Assembly: GCF_003121985.1 (NCBI RefSeq)
Contig: NZ_QEWP01000027.1
Coordinates: forward strand, 1-39,303
DNA length: 39,303 bases
Direction of reading: 5' to 3'
From: Marinilabilia rubra
Lineage (GTDB): Bacteria > Bacteroidota > Bacteroidia > Bacteroidales > Marinilabiliaceae
A program made the position numbers and the translations under genes. The notes under the pieces were generated by a model. The model saw only the letters and a program-made list of their open reading frames with translations. It had not been told where the DNA came from and searched no databases. Shown in pieces: positions 1 through 7,742 of this stretch (its first letter is position 1; each line of letters starts with the position of its first letter).

Positions 1-241
1 TTTAAGCACTCATCCCAAAACTTCAAGACTCTTGATCCGGAAATTAAAATTGACTTGTTAGGATCCGCTTTTACCTTGCTTTTTGGTTTTGCATTAATAA
101 TGTCAAAGATCTTTTTTTTTAGTTGGTGGTTAGTTAATAGTTTTTGTCAATGGTTGACTCAACTCTTAACGCCCCTCCTTGCTTTGTCTTTCTTGTCTTA
201 GCGCCTCTTTCGGCGACCGTCAGATTTTTCAAAAGCGAGTG
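1..241 (-). other. Probable rRNA operon leader (16S gene off the left edge)
   Basis: No convincing ORF is present. On the minus strand, downstream of two strong tandem promoters, the sequence runs through GC-richer hairpin-prone DNA and then GATCTTTGACA (101-111), which resembles the antitermination boxA seen in rRNA leaders (E. coli TGCTCTTTAACA). Two strong promoters plus a boxA and no start codon fit the leader of a 16S-23S-5S operon transcribed leftwards out of the window. The 16S gene itself is not visible, so this is inference. Confidence 0.5.
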
Positions 242-273
242 CAAAGATAAGTGAAGTTTTTTAATCTGCCAAA
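242..273 (-). promoter_or_regulatory. Promoter P2, Bacteroidota type, minus strand
   Basis: Read on the minus strand there is a -7 box TATCTTTG (242-249) and a -33 TTTG (270-273) with 20 bp between them, matching the Bacteroidota consensus. The box is followed by CAC, and the same extended TTATCTTTGCAC word occurs in the neighbouring promoter at 392-424. The pair probably drives the rRNA leader to the left. Confidence 0.65.
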
Positions 274-391
274 TTTATTTTTCAAGTTTTTTTAGTGTCG
301 CTTTCGACTCTCAAAATTAACTATCAAATATTGTCAGTATTTCAGCTTATCTGCCCCTCGAAACCCGTTGGTCTCTCTCGCAAAGCGGGTG

Positions 392-424
392 CAAAGATAA
401 CAGATATTATTTCGTTTCTCCAAA
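392..424 (-). promoter_or_regulatory. Promoter P1, Bacteroidota type, minus strand
   Basis: Minus-strand -7 box TATCTTTG (392-399) with -33 TTTG (421-424) and a 21-bp spacer. It lies just downstream of the DUF5606 gene on the same strand and about 150 bp upstream of P2. Tandem near-identical strong promoters are typical of rRNA operons. Confidence 0.65.
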
Positions 425-484
425 CAAAAGGATCAATAAAAATCAAACAAAAATATAACTGCCAATTAATCAGTACAAAAAATT

Positions 485-916
485 TTATTCTTCAGAATCC
501 CCTTCTTCAGATTCTTCCTCTTTCCTCATTTCTTCAATACTTTCAGAAGTAATGATTGCTTTATCTTTTAAAACATTGTACCAGGCAAATACCTTTTTTA
601 TGTCGGAAACATACACTCTGTCCTCATCATAATCCGGCAAAGCTTCGCTAAAAGCTTCTTTAAGTTGCTTGGAGGATGCCTTCTTGGGATTAATATCCAG
701 GTCTTTTTCAAAAATACTGGCAAAAACCTCAGCCAGTTTCACATCTCCGTCCAATGTAAAAATTGAGATGTCTTCCAGCGAGCTAATCTTTGATGTAGCA
801 TAAGCCGGCATGCGTTTTCCATCAAGTAAAGATTCAACAATAATGCTGTTTTTAGCATTCGTAATCAACTTGAAAAGACCGGGTTTTCCGGAAATAGCAA
901 GAATTCCTTTCAACAT
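485..916 (-). CDS. DUF5606 family protein
   Basis: This 143-aa protein matches, from memory, the DUF5606 family, a small conserved Bacteroidota family of unknown function. The N-terminal half (about 1-60) starts MLKGILAISGKPGLF and looks like a small beta-rich module. Residues about 70-120 contain the conserved-looking stretch around FEKDLDINPK and the DRVYVSDIKKVFAWYN segment. The C-terminus is a short acidic, Glu/Ser-rich tail. There is no signal peptide or membrane segment, so it is probably cytosolic. It has its own promoter (943-972) and is the last gene before the probable rRNA promoters. Family assignment is fairly safe; the role is unknown. Confidence 0.8.
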   Translation of the reverse strand: MLKGILAISGKPGLFKLITNAKNSIIVESLLDGKRMPAYATSKISSLEDISIFTLDGDVKLAEVFASIFEKDLDINPKKASSKQLKEAFSEALPDYDEDRVYVSDIKKVFAWYNVLKDKAIITSESIEEMRKEEESEEGDSEE

Positions 917-942
917 TTTCCTACAGATTTAAATTAAGGCTG

Positions 943-972
943 CAAAAATAACACAAACATTCATTAAACAAA
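943..972 (-). promoter_or_regulatory. Promoter of the DUF5606 gene
   Basis: Minus-strand -7 box TATTTTTG (943-950) and -33 TTTG (969-972), spacer 18 bp, placed about 27 bp upstream of the start codon. It lies just past the stop codon of the upstream TerB/DnaJ gene, so DUF5606 can be transcribed independently. Confidence 0.5.
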
Positions 973-981
973 GCGGGACCC

Positions 982-1713
982 TCAATTCATTCCCCGCTCT
1001 TTCTTTATTTTATTGTAAGCATCATTAACTTTGGCAAACTTTTCATTGGCAGACTTCTGAAACTCAGGTCCGAGATGACTGACCTTATCCGGGTGAAAAC
1101 GCAGGGCCATCTTTCTGTAGGCCTTCTTTACTTCATCGTCAGATGCACTAGATGAAATTTCCAAAATTTTATAGGCAGACTCAATATTGTCGTAAAACAT
1201 ATTAAGAACCGCCTGATAGTCGGAAGGGCTCACCCCGATCAACCCGGCAATTTGCTCAATGGTCTTTACTTCCACAGGATTTAAATAGCCATCGGCTTTG
1301 GCCAGCCCAAAAAGCAAATGCAATAATTGAACTCTGCTGTCGTAACCCACATTAACGCGCACCTGATGGCAGACATCGGCCAGCGGAATATCCTTCTTGA
1401 TTAAATCACGCAATACTCCCAATGCATCTCTGGCTTTTTCATCACCCAACATATTGCGAAGATAATTCTTTACATAATCTAATTCTGAACGCAAAACTTT
1501 GCCATCAGACTTCATGACCGCCGTCATAAGTACCAGTAATGACACCACAAAACCATCCCTGGCTGTACCTTGTGGCCTACCACCTCCAACTTTCCCTTCC
1601 ATAGTTGTGGCCTGCTCTGCCTGACCACCCAAAAACATTCCAATTAAAGCTCCAATTGGCCCAAATACCCACCAACCTAAACCAAATCCAATTAATGATC
1701 CCAGAAATCCCAT
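982..1713 (-). CDS. TerB-like/J-domain protein (DjlA-like)
   Basis: A 243-aa protein of DjlA-like layout. Residues 1-30 are a Gly-rich hydrophobic segment (repeated [17 protein letters not shown]) that is probably membrane-inserted. A TerB-type helical domain follows at about 50-160. The C-terminus (about 178-243) is a J domain with the invariant HPD tripeptide in RFHPDKV, which stimulates the ATPase of a DnaK-type Hsp70. It probably recruits DnaK to the membrane. Its start codon overlaps the coaE stop by one base (TAATG), so it is translated together with coaE at the end of the nusB-yajC-ybbR-coaE block. The client is unknown. Confidence 0.85.
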   Translation of the reverse strand: MGFLGSLIGFGLGWWVFGPIGALIGMFLGGQAEQATTMEGKVGGGRPQGTARDGFVVSLLVLMTAVMKSDGKVLRSELDYVKNYLRNMLGDEKARDALGVLRDLIKKDIPLADVCHQVRVNVGYDSRVQLLHLLFGLAKADGYLNPVEVKTIEQIAGLIGVSPSDYQAVLNMFYDNIESAYKILEISSSASDDEVKKAYRKMALRFHPDKVSHLGPEFQKSANEKFAKVNDAYNKIKKERGMN

Positions 1714-2291
1714 TATTTTATTAATTCATTATGTATATTCAACACTTGAGGAACAATTAAATGCTCATCATCAGCTATCACTTCATAATCACATAAAAGC
1801 CTTCGTTGCTCATCGGTCCACTGATTCTTCATTCGCTCCTTTACCCTTTCTTTGTCAATCCTGTCTCTTTGGATTACTCTGGATAAACGAAGTTCCTTTG
1901 GGGCACTTACCAATATTACTTTATCCAAAGTCTTATATCCTCCACTTTCAAGTAAAACAGCGGCTTCCTGAATAACATAGTCAGCTTCCTGAATGGCAAT
2001 CCATGCCTTGAAATCCTCTCTTACAACGGGGTGAACCAATTCATTGACACGTCTTAAGAGAGAAGGATCCGCAAAAACCTTTCCGGCTACAAAATTACGG
2101 TCCAAAATTCCTGCGTCATAGGCTTCATCACCAAACAATTTTTTGTAGCCTTGAATGATTCTTTCATCTTTTTCAATAAGCCGGCGGGCACGTAAATCTG
2201 CATAGTAAACAGGGATTTTCATGGTTTCAAAAATCCTGCAAACAGTTGATTTGCCACTTCCGATTCCACCGGTTACACCAATTTTCTGCAC
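1713..2291 (-). CDS. coaE: Dephospho-CoA kinase
   Basis: Dephospho-CoA kinase (192 aa, usual length about 200) phosphorylates the 3'-hydroxyl of dephospho-CoA with ATP, the last step of coenzyme A synthesis. The N-terminus carries the Walker A motif GGIGSGKST (residues 8-16). The [11 protein letters not shown] region and the HPVVRE segment are typical of the family, followed by the lid-like region with [17 protein letters not shown]. It is cytosolic. One base separates it from the upstream YbbR gene and one base overlaps the downstream J-domain gene, so the three are co-transcribed. The order yajC-ybbR-coaE is a recurrent Bacteroidota arrangement (from memory). Confidence 0.95.
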   Translation of the reverse strand: MQKIGVTGGIGSGKSTVCRIFETMKIPVYYADLRARRLIEKDERIIQGYKKLFGDEAYDAGILDRNFVAGKVFADPSLLRRVNELVHPVVREDFKAWIAIQEADYVIQEAAVLLESGGYKTLDKVILVSAPKELRLSRVIQRDRIDKERVKERMKNQWTDEQRRLLCDYEVIADDEHLIVPQVLNIHNELIK

Positions 2292-2292
2292 C

Positions 2293-3312
2293 TTATCGTT
2301 TCTTTTCTAAAAGATATTCAACAAAAATAGGAGAAAAACTAAGCGATTCAACATACCTCGGCACCCGGTCTAAACGAACTTTTAGACGATCGGGTCTTTC
2401 TCCCCCAAAAACATGGGTGACATCCACGACTGCCTGAAATTGATTTTGAGTGATGCTTTCATACTTACTCATCCCCACCCTGAATGACACTTGAATTTCG
2501 GAAGGAAAAGTTTTAATGCGCAAACTATCAGGTAAGCCTTTGATTTTAAGAGGCACTTTAAGATAAAGTTCGGTAAACGGTTCAACCGGAATCGTTGCAT
2601 AAACCCTTTTAGCTGATGATCTAACATGGTCGGGCAGGGTCAGAGGAACCATCGTTGAAACAGTATCGGACAGATTATCAAAGACTAGTTTTTTTCCTTT
2701 AACAAGCTGCATAGTATCTACAATTTGCTTAGGCCCGGTCACTACCACCGAATCTGGCTCAAAAAGAATATTTCCTGCCTGCAGAAATTGCTTCTCGAAA
2801 CTCAACTCCGAATCAATTTTTACGGGTAATTTGGCTGAACTGGTTTCAATGAGGGGAACAAAAAGTGTATCCGGATTAACTTCTATTAATTCCATCCCTT
2901 GCGACAATTGCCCTACAATCCGGGTTTGTTCATCATTGGTAACAGCAAAAACCCCTTCCCGTCCATTTCCTGAAACGGGATTCATCTGAGAAACGTCGAA
3001 TGTGAGTGGAAGAAAAGTATTGCTCAACTGGTATCTCAAGATCACAAAGCCACCTGCCCGAACTTTAATATCAATGCGACTTTTAAAGTCTTCGGGTAAC
3101 ATTTTTTCCCCGGGAATATTTTCCAACTTAACCGGATAACTTAATGTGGCTGTATAATCTTTGCGCAAGGCATTAAGAAACCAGAATCCGGTGGAAATAA
3201 CCAAAAAGACAAGAAAAATAAACAAATTCCTGTCCTGGCGAACGCGGGCAAACCAGTTTTTAATCCTGTCCCACAGGAGAATAAAATTAGTTTTTGAGAT
3301 TTTGCTGACCAT
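2293..3312 (-). CDS. YbbR-like domain protein
   Basis: A 339-aa membrane-anchored protein. One transmembrane segment lies at about residues 29-47 (LFIFLVFLVISTGFWFLNA). The rest is an extracytoplasmic beta-rich region made of YbbR-like repeats: SYPVKLENIPGEK, then FEPDSVVVTGPKQIVD, then LKVPLKIKGLPDSL followed by FPSEIQVSFRVG. In Firmicutes the YbbR protein CdaR regulates the c-di-AMP cyclase CdaA. A similar role here is only inferred, since no cdaA is in the window. It is followed after one base by coaE. A 424-bp gap containing a MITE-like element separates it from yajC. Confidence 0.85.
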   Translation of the reverse strand: MVSKISKTNFILLWDRIKNWFARVRQDRNLFIFLVFLVISTGFWFLNALRKDYTATLSYPVKLENIPGEKMLPEDFKSRIDIKVRAGGFVILRYQLSNTFLPLTFDVSQMNPVSGNGREGVFAVTNDEQTRIVGQLSQGMELIEVNPDTLFVPLIETSSAKLPVKIDSELSFEKQFLQAGNILFEPDSVVVTGPKQIVDTMQLVKGKKLVFDNLSDTVSTMVPLTLPDHVRSSAKRVYATIPVEPFTELYLKVPLKIKGLPDSLRIKTFPSEIQVSFRVGMSKYESITQNQFQAVVDVTHVFGGERPDRLKVRLDRVPRYVESLSFSPIFVEYLLEKKR

Positions 3313-3371
3313 GCACTAAAATTTAATGACCCCACCATTTAACCTGAATTCAAGTAAATTTATATCGGAAG

Positions 3372-3596
3372 CGCTGAAAAACGCCTGTTTTATAAGCTTT
3401 TAAAGCTTTAAACCATCTCTACAAACACTTAAGTGCAAGGTTATTTCACAATATACCCGAATTTCTCATTGCACTTGATAAAATGAAAATGGCTAATCAT
3501 AAGCACAAAATTTACTACACCGCCTCAATCTCGAAGTATTTCAATACTCCTTCGATAGGGCGGCTTGTAAATTCTGCCCTTTTGACTTTTTCAGCG
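3372..3596. repeat. MITE-like element between yajC and ybbR
   Basis: The 424-bp gap 3313-3736 has no gene. It holds a 225-bp segment bounded by a 10-bp inverted repeat, CGCTGAAAAA (3372-3381) and TTTTTCAGCG (3587-3596). Inside is a second long palindrome at 3509-3573: AATTTAC/GTAAATT outside, CCGCC/GGCGG inside, and a GAAGTATT stem. No transposase and no clear target duplication are seen. The layout resembles a non-autonomous element inserted into an otherwise tight gene block; it could equally be a structured non-coding element. Confidence 0.45.
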
Positions 3597-3655
3597 GCTC
3601 CTATCTAAAACGTCTTTTTAGAATTCGGAGAAAATATTACTCAAACAAAGCAAAT

Positions 3656-3693
3656 AAAAAAAGGTCAATGATTTACAAATTTAATCATTGACC
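3656..3693 (-). terminator. Terminator downstream of yajC
   Basis: On the minus strand, an 11-bp perfect stem GGTCAATGATT (3683-3693 read in reverse, pairing with 3663-3673) with a 9-nt loop is followed by seven T residues (3662-3656). It lies about 45 bp after the yajC stop, a classic intrinsic terminator. It separates nusB-yajC from ybbR-coaE. Confidence 0.8.
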
Positions 3694-3736
3694 CGTTATA
3701 ACAAAATCATAAAGTAATAACCAATAAAAATGGCTG

Positions 3737-4051
3737 TTATTTCTTGGCTGCGTCAGACATATCCATAATGATGCCAGCCTTGTCTACTTTTATGTTAACG
3801 TCCTGAGCTATTTCAATCACAACATGACTTTCTTTAACCTCGGTCACCTTACCGTAAATACCGCCGGTAGTGACAACCTTATCACCTTTTTTAAGGCTTT
3901 CACGATACTTTCTTAATTCTTTTTGCCTTTTTACCTGGGGGCGAATCATAAAGAAATAAAACACCACAATAATCAATAAAAAAGGCAATAATTGCATAAG
4001 CATATTGGGGCTTCCTTCGCCACCGCCAGCTTGTAAAAACAAACTCATCAT
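3737..4051 (-). CDS. yajC: Preprotein translocase subunit YajC
   Basis: YajC (104 aa) is a small inner-membrane accessory of the SecDF-YajC complex that assists Sec-dependent export. One transmembrane segment is at about residues 16-37 (MLMQLLPFLLIIVVFYFFMI), followed by the signature MIRPQVKRQKELRKYRESLKKGDKVVT split over 36-62. The cytosolic domain ends with GGIYGKVTEVKE and a short beta region. It sits downstream of nusB and a DUF1573 lipoprotein on the same strand and is followed by a strong terminator. Confidence 0.95.
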   Translation of the reverse strand: MMSLFLQAGGGEGSPNMLMQLLPFLLIIVVFYFFMIRPQVKRQKELRKYRESLKKGDKVVTTGGIYGKVTEVKESHVVIEIAQDVNIKVDKAGIIMDMSDAAKK

Positions 4052-4112
4052 AATATTACTAAATTTTGGTTCTAAATTTTAGACATCCTGAAAATATCAG
4101 GTCGCAATATAA

Positions 4113-4562
4113 CTATTTTTTAACAACTTGAGCAACAATTGATAATCGAGACGGCTTATTCAGTCCCTGAAAATACACATTGACCTGCTGAAACTGAGCG
4201 CCATGTTTTCCCCGGCTATCAAAAATAACTTCCACAAATCCTTCGTCTCCGGGACTAACAGGTTTTTTTGAATATTCAGCAACAGTACAGCCACATCCGG
4301 TTGAAACGCGTTCAATTATAAGTGAACCTGCTCCTTTATTGGAAAAACTAAATCTCGCTCCCACCTCATCTCCCGGCTCAATTTCACCAAAATCATGCTC
4401 ACTGTTACTAAACACCGGCTGTCCCGGGTTCTTGTCATCTACAATTTCCTGACCATCATTTTTCAGGGTTTTATTCCCCGGTTTCATGCCACACCCTCCC
4501 ATAACCAGGGTTATGGTTGTAAAAAAAGTGCAAAGCACAAGAGTTCTAGTTTTTTTCACCAT
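4113..4562 (-). CDS. DUF1573 domain lipoprotein
   Basis: A 149-aa exported protein. The first 20 residues form a signal sequence ending at a probable lipobox (MGGC, Cys about 24), so it is likely a lipoprotein. Residues about 50-147 form one DUF1573 domain, an immunoglobulin-like fold recognised by the HDFGEIEPGDEV start and the GCGCTVAEYSKKPVSPGDEG core. DUF1573 proteins are abundant in Bacteroidota and of unknown function. Only 33 bp separates it from nusB upstream and 61 bp from yajC downstream, so it belongs to that operon. Confidence 0.85.
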   Translation of the reverse strand: MVKKTRTLVLCTFFTTITLVMGGCGMKPGNKTLKNDGQEIVDDKNPGQPVFSNSEHDFGEIEPGDEVGARFSFSNKGAGSLIIERVSTGCGCTVAEYSKKPVSPGDEGFVEVIFDSRGKHGAQFQQVNVYFQGLNKPSRLSIVAQVVKK

Positions 4563-4595
4563 GGTTTAGAAATAGCATTTTCAAGATAAAAACAA

Positions 4596-5537
4596 TTACT
4601 CGTCTGCTCCGGATAGCTTAATCAATTGCTCATCATTCCTTAAGTGGTTTATTATTTTATCGAGTAGTCCATTGATAAAATTACCACTTTTAGGTGTTGA
4701 ATAGTGTTTTGCAATTTCAATGTACTCGTTCAAGGTCACCTTTACAGGAATTTTGGGAAACTCCATAACTTCGGCAATGGCAATCTGCATCAAAACAATA
4801 TCGAGATATGCCACACGATCAAGATCCCAGTTTCTGGAAAATTTTTTAATCAGATCCTGGTATTCAATGTTATTCACAACCGCCTTTCGAAAAAGGGTTT
4901 TCACAAATTCACGGTCTTCCTGATCTTTAAACTCTCTTTGGAGAAGTTGATCCTCCCCTTTCGATTCATCAAACTCCTTGACGGTTTTGACTACGATGCT
5001 CACAACAAACTCAGCTTCATCGTTCCAGAAAATACTTTGCTCCTCAAAAAGGCCGTAAAGAGGCAGATACTGCCCTATTACCTTTTCGAAAAGCTTGGCT
5101 ACAAATTTCCGGTCTGCCTCATACGAATCCTCTTCAGACTCCATATACTGCTTATAGAGTTCAGACTCGAGAACAAGTTTAAAAACATCCTTTACGTACT
5201 GCTCATTATTTTTCCAGGACAAGCCGGTTGCATCAATATAATTGAGTAGCTGTTTATTATCCTTCAGCTGAAGAATTACTCTGTTATTGATAAACTTGCG
5301 ATTAGGATGAAGATCTTCATAGGTTGGCCGTTTTTTGTTCAGCCCGTTTTCTATGCGTTTTTCAGCCAAATCCCGGACATCCAGGATCAACAATAAAAGC
5401 AGGTGATAAAGTTCGTGAGATTTGGAAATACTGTGAAACAATTCCTTTTCAGTCTGTTGAACAGTGGAGCCACCTCCTCTGAAATGACTATAAACCGTTT
5501 GCATCACTTTCACTCGGAGCAGTCTTCTACTTAGCAT
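4596..5537 (-). CDS. nusB: Transcription antitermination factor NusB
   Basis: NusB binds boxA RNA with NusE (S10) and promotes antitermination on rRNA operons. At 313 aa this is about twice the E. coli length, as usual in Bacteroidota. The start MLSRRLLRVKVMQTVYSH is the typical N-terminus. A long helical insertion fills about 40-200. The conserved NusB core lies at about 205-300, with RKAVVNNIEYQDLIKKF, RVAYLDIVLMQIAIAE and the closing SGNFINGLLDKI. It is the first gene of the nusB-DUF1573-yajC transcript, with a good promoter at 5579-5608. The probable rRNA leader with a boxA-like word at 101-111 would be a natural target (inference). Confidence 0.93.
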   Translation of the reverse strand: MLSRRLLRVKVMQTVYSHFRGGGSTVQQTEKELFHSISKSHELYHLLLLLILDVRDLAEKRIENGLNKKRPTYEDLHPNRKFINNRVILQLKDNKQLLNYIDATGLSWKNNEQYVKDVFKLVLESELYKQYMESEEDSYEADRKFVAKLFEKVIGQYLPLYGLFEEQSIFWNDEAEFVVSIVVKTVKEFDESKGEDQLLQREFKDQEDREFVKTLFRKAVVNNIEYQDLIKKFSRNWDLDRVAYLDIVLMQIAIAEVMEFPKIPVKVTLNEYIEIAKHYSTPKSGNFINGLLDKIINHLRNDEQLIKLSGADE

Positions 5538-5578
5538 TCGTTAAAGAACTTTTGTTACTTCAGATAATTATTCATCCA

Positions 5579-5608
5579 CAAAAGTAGGTGTTTTTTTAAT
5601 TTAGGCAA
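5579..5608 (-). promoter_or_regulatory. Promoter of the nusB operon
   Basis: Minus-strand -7 box TACTTTTG (5579-5586) with a TTG -33 element (5606-5608) and a 19-bp spacer, about 40 bp upstream of the nusB start. The rest of the 346-bp divergent gap (5538-5883) has no gene. A plus-strand -7 match TAATTTTG (5787-5794) could serve the PUR-like gene but lacks a clear -33 partner. Confidence 0.6.
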
Positions 5609-5883
5609 GTGTGCATCAGTTAAAATAAAGCATGTAAAAAGACCAATCAGGCAGACGGCTCAAAAAAAACTGACACCCAAAGCAATGCAGATTTGTTTTT
5701 TTAAAAAAATCCCTCTTCCTTTATAAAATCCGGGACGGGACAACGATAAAAACAGAATCAGCCGTTAAATAGTTCAAAATTTGGAATAATTTTGTAAACA
5801 ATTCTTGGTTTATTCAAAAAATTATTGCCATTTTTGACCTGAAGAAACAAAATGTTTTCTTACTCAAAAAAATTTATTTTAAG

Positions 5884-6270
5884 ATGGAAGGATTTGACAA
5901 AAAAGATGCTTTTGAAAAAAAGAGAAATGATAGGGACGATATCTTTTCAAAAGCCGTAAGAGCCGGGAAACGTACTTATTTTTTTGATGTAAAGGCCACG
6001 CGAAAAAATGATTATTACCTGACGATTACAGAAAGCAAAAAGCGCTTTGAGGAAGATGGCCGTTTTCGCTTTGAAAAACACAAGCTATTCCTTTACAAGG
6101 AAGATTTTGAAAAGTTTGCAGACGGACTTAAGGATGCCATTGATTTTATTCAGGCCGAACAAGGGGTCTACAATGAAGAAGGGCAACAAGAGGCGCCGGC
6201 AAAGGAATCAGAAGATGAACTTTCTACTGCCGAATATACCAATGTTGATTTTGAAGACTTGAGTAAGTAA
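5884..6270 (+). CDS. PUR-like (DUF3276) nucleic-acid-binding protein
   Basis: A 128-aa protein of the DUF3276 family, the small bacterial relatives of eukaryotic PUR-alpha. The family has a PUR repeat fold and binds single-stranded DNA or RNA. The core at about 20-100 contains SKAVRAGKRTYFFDVKATRKNDYYLTITESK and then RFEKHKLFLYKEDFEKF, one beta-beta-beta-beta-alpha unit. The N-terminus is charged and the C-terminal 30 residues are acidic. It is cytosolic and monocistronic, ending in a strong terminator. The fold assignment is good; the biological target is unknown. Confidence 0.85.
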   Translation: MEGFDKKDAFEKKRNDRDDIFSKAVRAGKRTYFFDVKATRKNDYYLTITESKKRFEEDGRFRFEKHKLFLYKEDFEKFADGLKDAIDFIQAEQGVYNEEGQQEAPAKESEDELSTAEYTNVDFEDLSK

Positions 6271-6291
6271 AAGTTAAAGCATTTTCAGAAG

Positions 6292-6328
6292 AAACGGGGT
6301 TGCATTCATATTTTGCAACCCCGTTTTT
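6292..6328 (+). terminator. Terminator of the PUR-like gene
   Basis: Perfect 13-bp stem AAACGGGGTTGCA (6292-6304) / TGCAACCCCGTTT (6314-6326) with a 9-nt loop and a run of five Ts (6324-6328). It is 21 bp after the stop codon. Confidence 0.9.
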
Positions 6329-6340
6329 ATGTGATATGTT

Positions 6341-6411
6341 ATACTCAACAGACCTTTAGATTTATAGATATCTGCCTGACGGCAGTCAGGCAACACTTGA
6401 GACGACTCGTA
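6341..6411 (+). repeat. Dispersed repeat copy R1
   Basis: Diverged copy of a repeat also found at 10273-10345 and 30118-30195. Shared parts are a TTAGATTTAT/TTAGACTTTA-like start, CTGCCTGAC with a CAGTCAG partner forming a short hairpin, and the ACNCTTGAGACnACTCGTAT-like end. It lies between the PUR-like gene terminator and the convergent gene at 6518-7282. No ORF in it is credible. Confidence 0.5.
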
Positions 6412-6517
6412 TGGCGCTGAAAATATGCACATTAACACAAGCCCCTCATCGAATGCAAACAACTGATTCAATGCTTATTGGAAAAGCTTAAAAGACTATT
6501 ACTACTGCCTGTGCTGA

Positions 6518-7282
6518 CTATTGAACAATGTCTTCATCGCTCTCATCATTACCGAGCTGATTATTATCTATTTTCGTTAATATCTCCCCCAATTCATGGA
6601 AAGTAAGCTTCTTGACATTGGTAAGAATAAAATCATTTCTAAGGCCGCCACCCAAAAAGTTGGCTTCATCGACTGCTGCTTTAACTTTCTCATTTAATGA
6701 GACATCAATAGGCACCAACCCCCAAAAAGTAACAAATTGCCCGGAGAAGGCAATAAATTCCAGCTTTCCTTCAAACTTTTCGAACATATATTCCACCTCG
6801 CCGGATATTACTTTTTGCCTGGTTTCTTCAAAAGGTTTTCCATCTTCTGCAAAAAAAGCTCCAAAAAACCGAAGTTTTTGCCCCCTCCCCCCCAGTCCGG
6901 TTGAAATAAACATAGGTGGATGATCAAGCGTTGTTGCCTGAAACACCAACTTACATTCCTGAAGAGCCAGATAGGTCCAATCTTCAAGCTCCCTGTCAGG
7001 ACCTTCATAATACTTTTGAAGGGTGCGAATGGCATCCGGGCTACCCAACGAAGCCAGTGAAGCAAGGCGTTTTCGCTTACTTTTGCGCGAGGAATTTTCA
7101 TCCCACAACTCAAATTGACCTGCCACTACTTTATTGGGTTCTAAATTGCTTTTCACCTCTTTCGACATACGCATATACGCCATCTGAGTATCCAGACCAA
7201 CCTCACGTTCCATGATCTGAACTTCGCCCCCATTCTCTCTTACAACTTTTTGAAAATCTTCGAATGTACCTGAAAAATCCAT
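6518..7282 (-). CDS. Conserved hypothetical protein (HEAT-like segment)
   Basis: A 254-aa soluble protein that I cannot assign to a named family. It has no signal peptide or membrane helix. Residues about 68-112 (KRKRLASLASLGSPDAIRTLQKYY and on) look like a HEAT-type helical pair. The C-terminal part, about 120-235, is richer in beta strand, with FISTGLGGRGQKL, a conserved-looking FAFSGQFVTFWG-like patch and an LGGGLRNDFIL loop. The tail is acidic. Composition matches the core genes around it, so it is probably a vertically inherited Bacteroidota gene. It is convergent with the PUR-like gene and divergent from feoB. Confidence 0.7.
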   Translation of the reverse strand: MDFSGTFEDFQKVVRENGGEVQIMEREVGLDTQMAYMRMSKEVKSNLEPNKVVAGQFELWDENSSRKSKRKRLASLASLGSPDAIRTLQKYYEGPDRELEDWTYLALQECKLVFQATTLDHPPMFISTGLGGRGQKLRFFGAFFAEDGKPFEETRQKVISGEVEYMFEKFEGKLEFIAFSGQFVTFWGLVPIDVSLNEKVKAAVDEANFLGGGLRNDFILTNVKKLTFHELGEILTKIDNNQLGNDESDEDIVQ

Positions 7283-7742
7283 GGCGTCCTTTTTTTGATT
7301 ACTATATCCCTTTCAATAATCTTACCAAAAGAACAACCAAAAGGTTACTTTAATGTTTTAGAGTTAATTTCTGCCTTAAAGTCACAGAAAGACAAAAGCT
7401 ACTGACATTTTTACCTGATTTGTCTGTTATCCGGAATCACAAATCAACAGTTATTCCGTGACAAGGCAGGTGTCGAAAACAAATAATAACCCTATTGAAA
7501 AACAATAATGAGCGCAAACCGCTTGAAAAGCATAAGCCGGAAAAGAAGATTTTGAGTTGTTTGTGTGGCTGAGAGATAAAATACCTAAATATGGGGATTG
7601 TTGGGGAACCGATCTCTTGTTATTTTTGAGAAATTTTAATATGCAATAATTGTATTTTGACAAGAAAAGCCTGTCTCATTTAACCATCACATTAACAAGG
7701 ACAAAAGGCTAATCACGTTAAACTTTAAGATCATCCCGATAT
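7283..7742. other. Divergent intergenic region upstream of feoB
   Basis: 460 bp between two divergent starts. I see no credible gene. It presumably holds the feoB control region, but I found no perfect TAnnTTTG box with a -33 partner. The nearest candidate is TGTATTTTG around 7650-7660. No clear Fur-like palindrome was recognised by eye. Confidence 0.4.

Noticed and set aside
4704-5249. 181-aa open frame antisense to nusB
   Set aside because: It lies wholly over a clear NusB gene on the other strand, has no family resemblance and has skewed composition typical of an antisense shadow.
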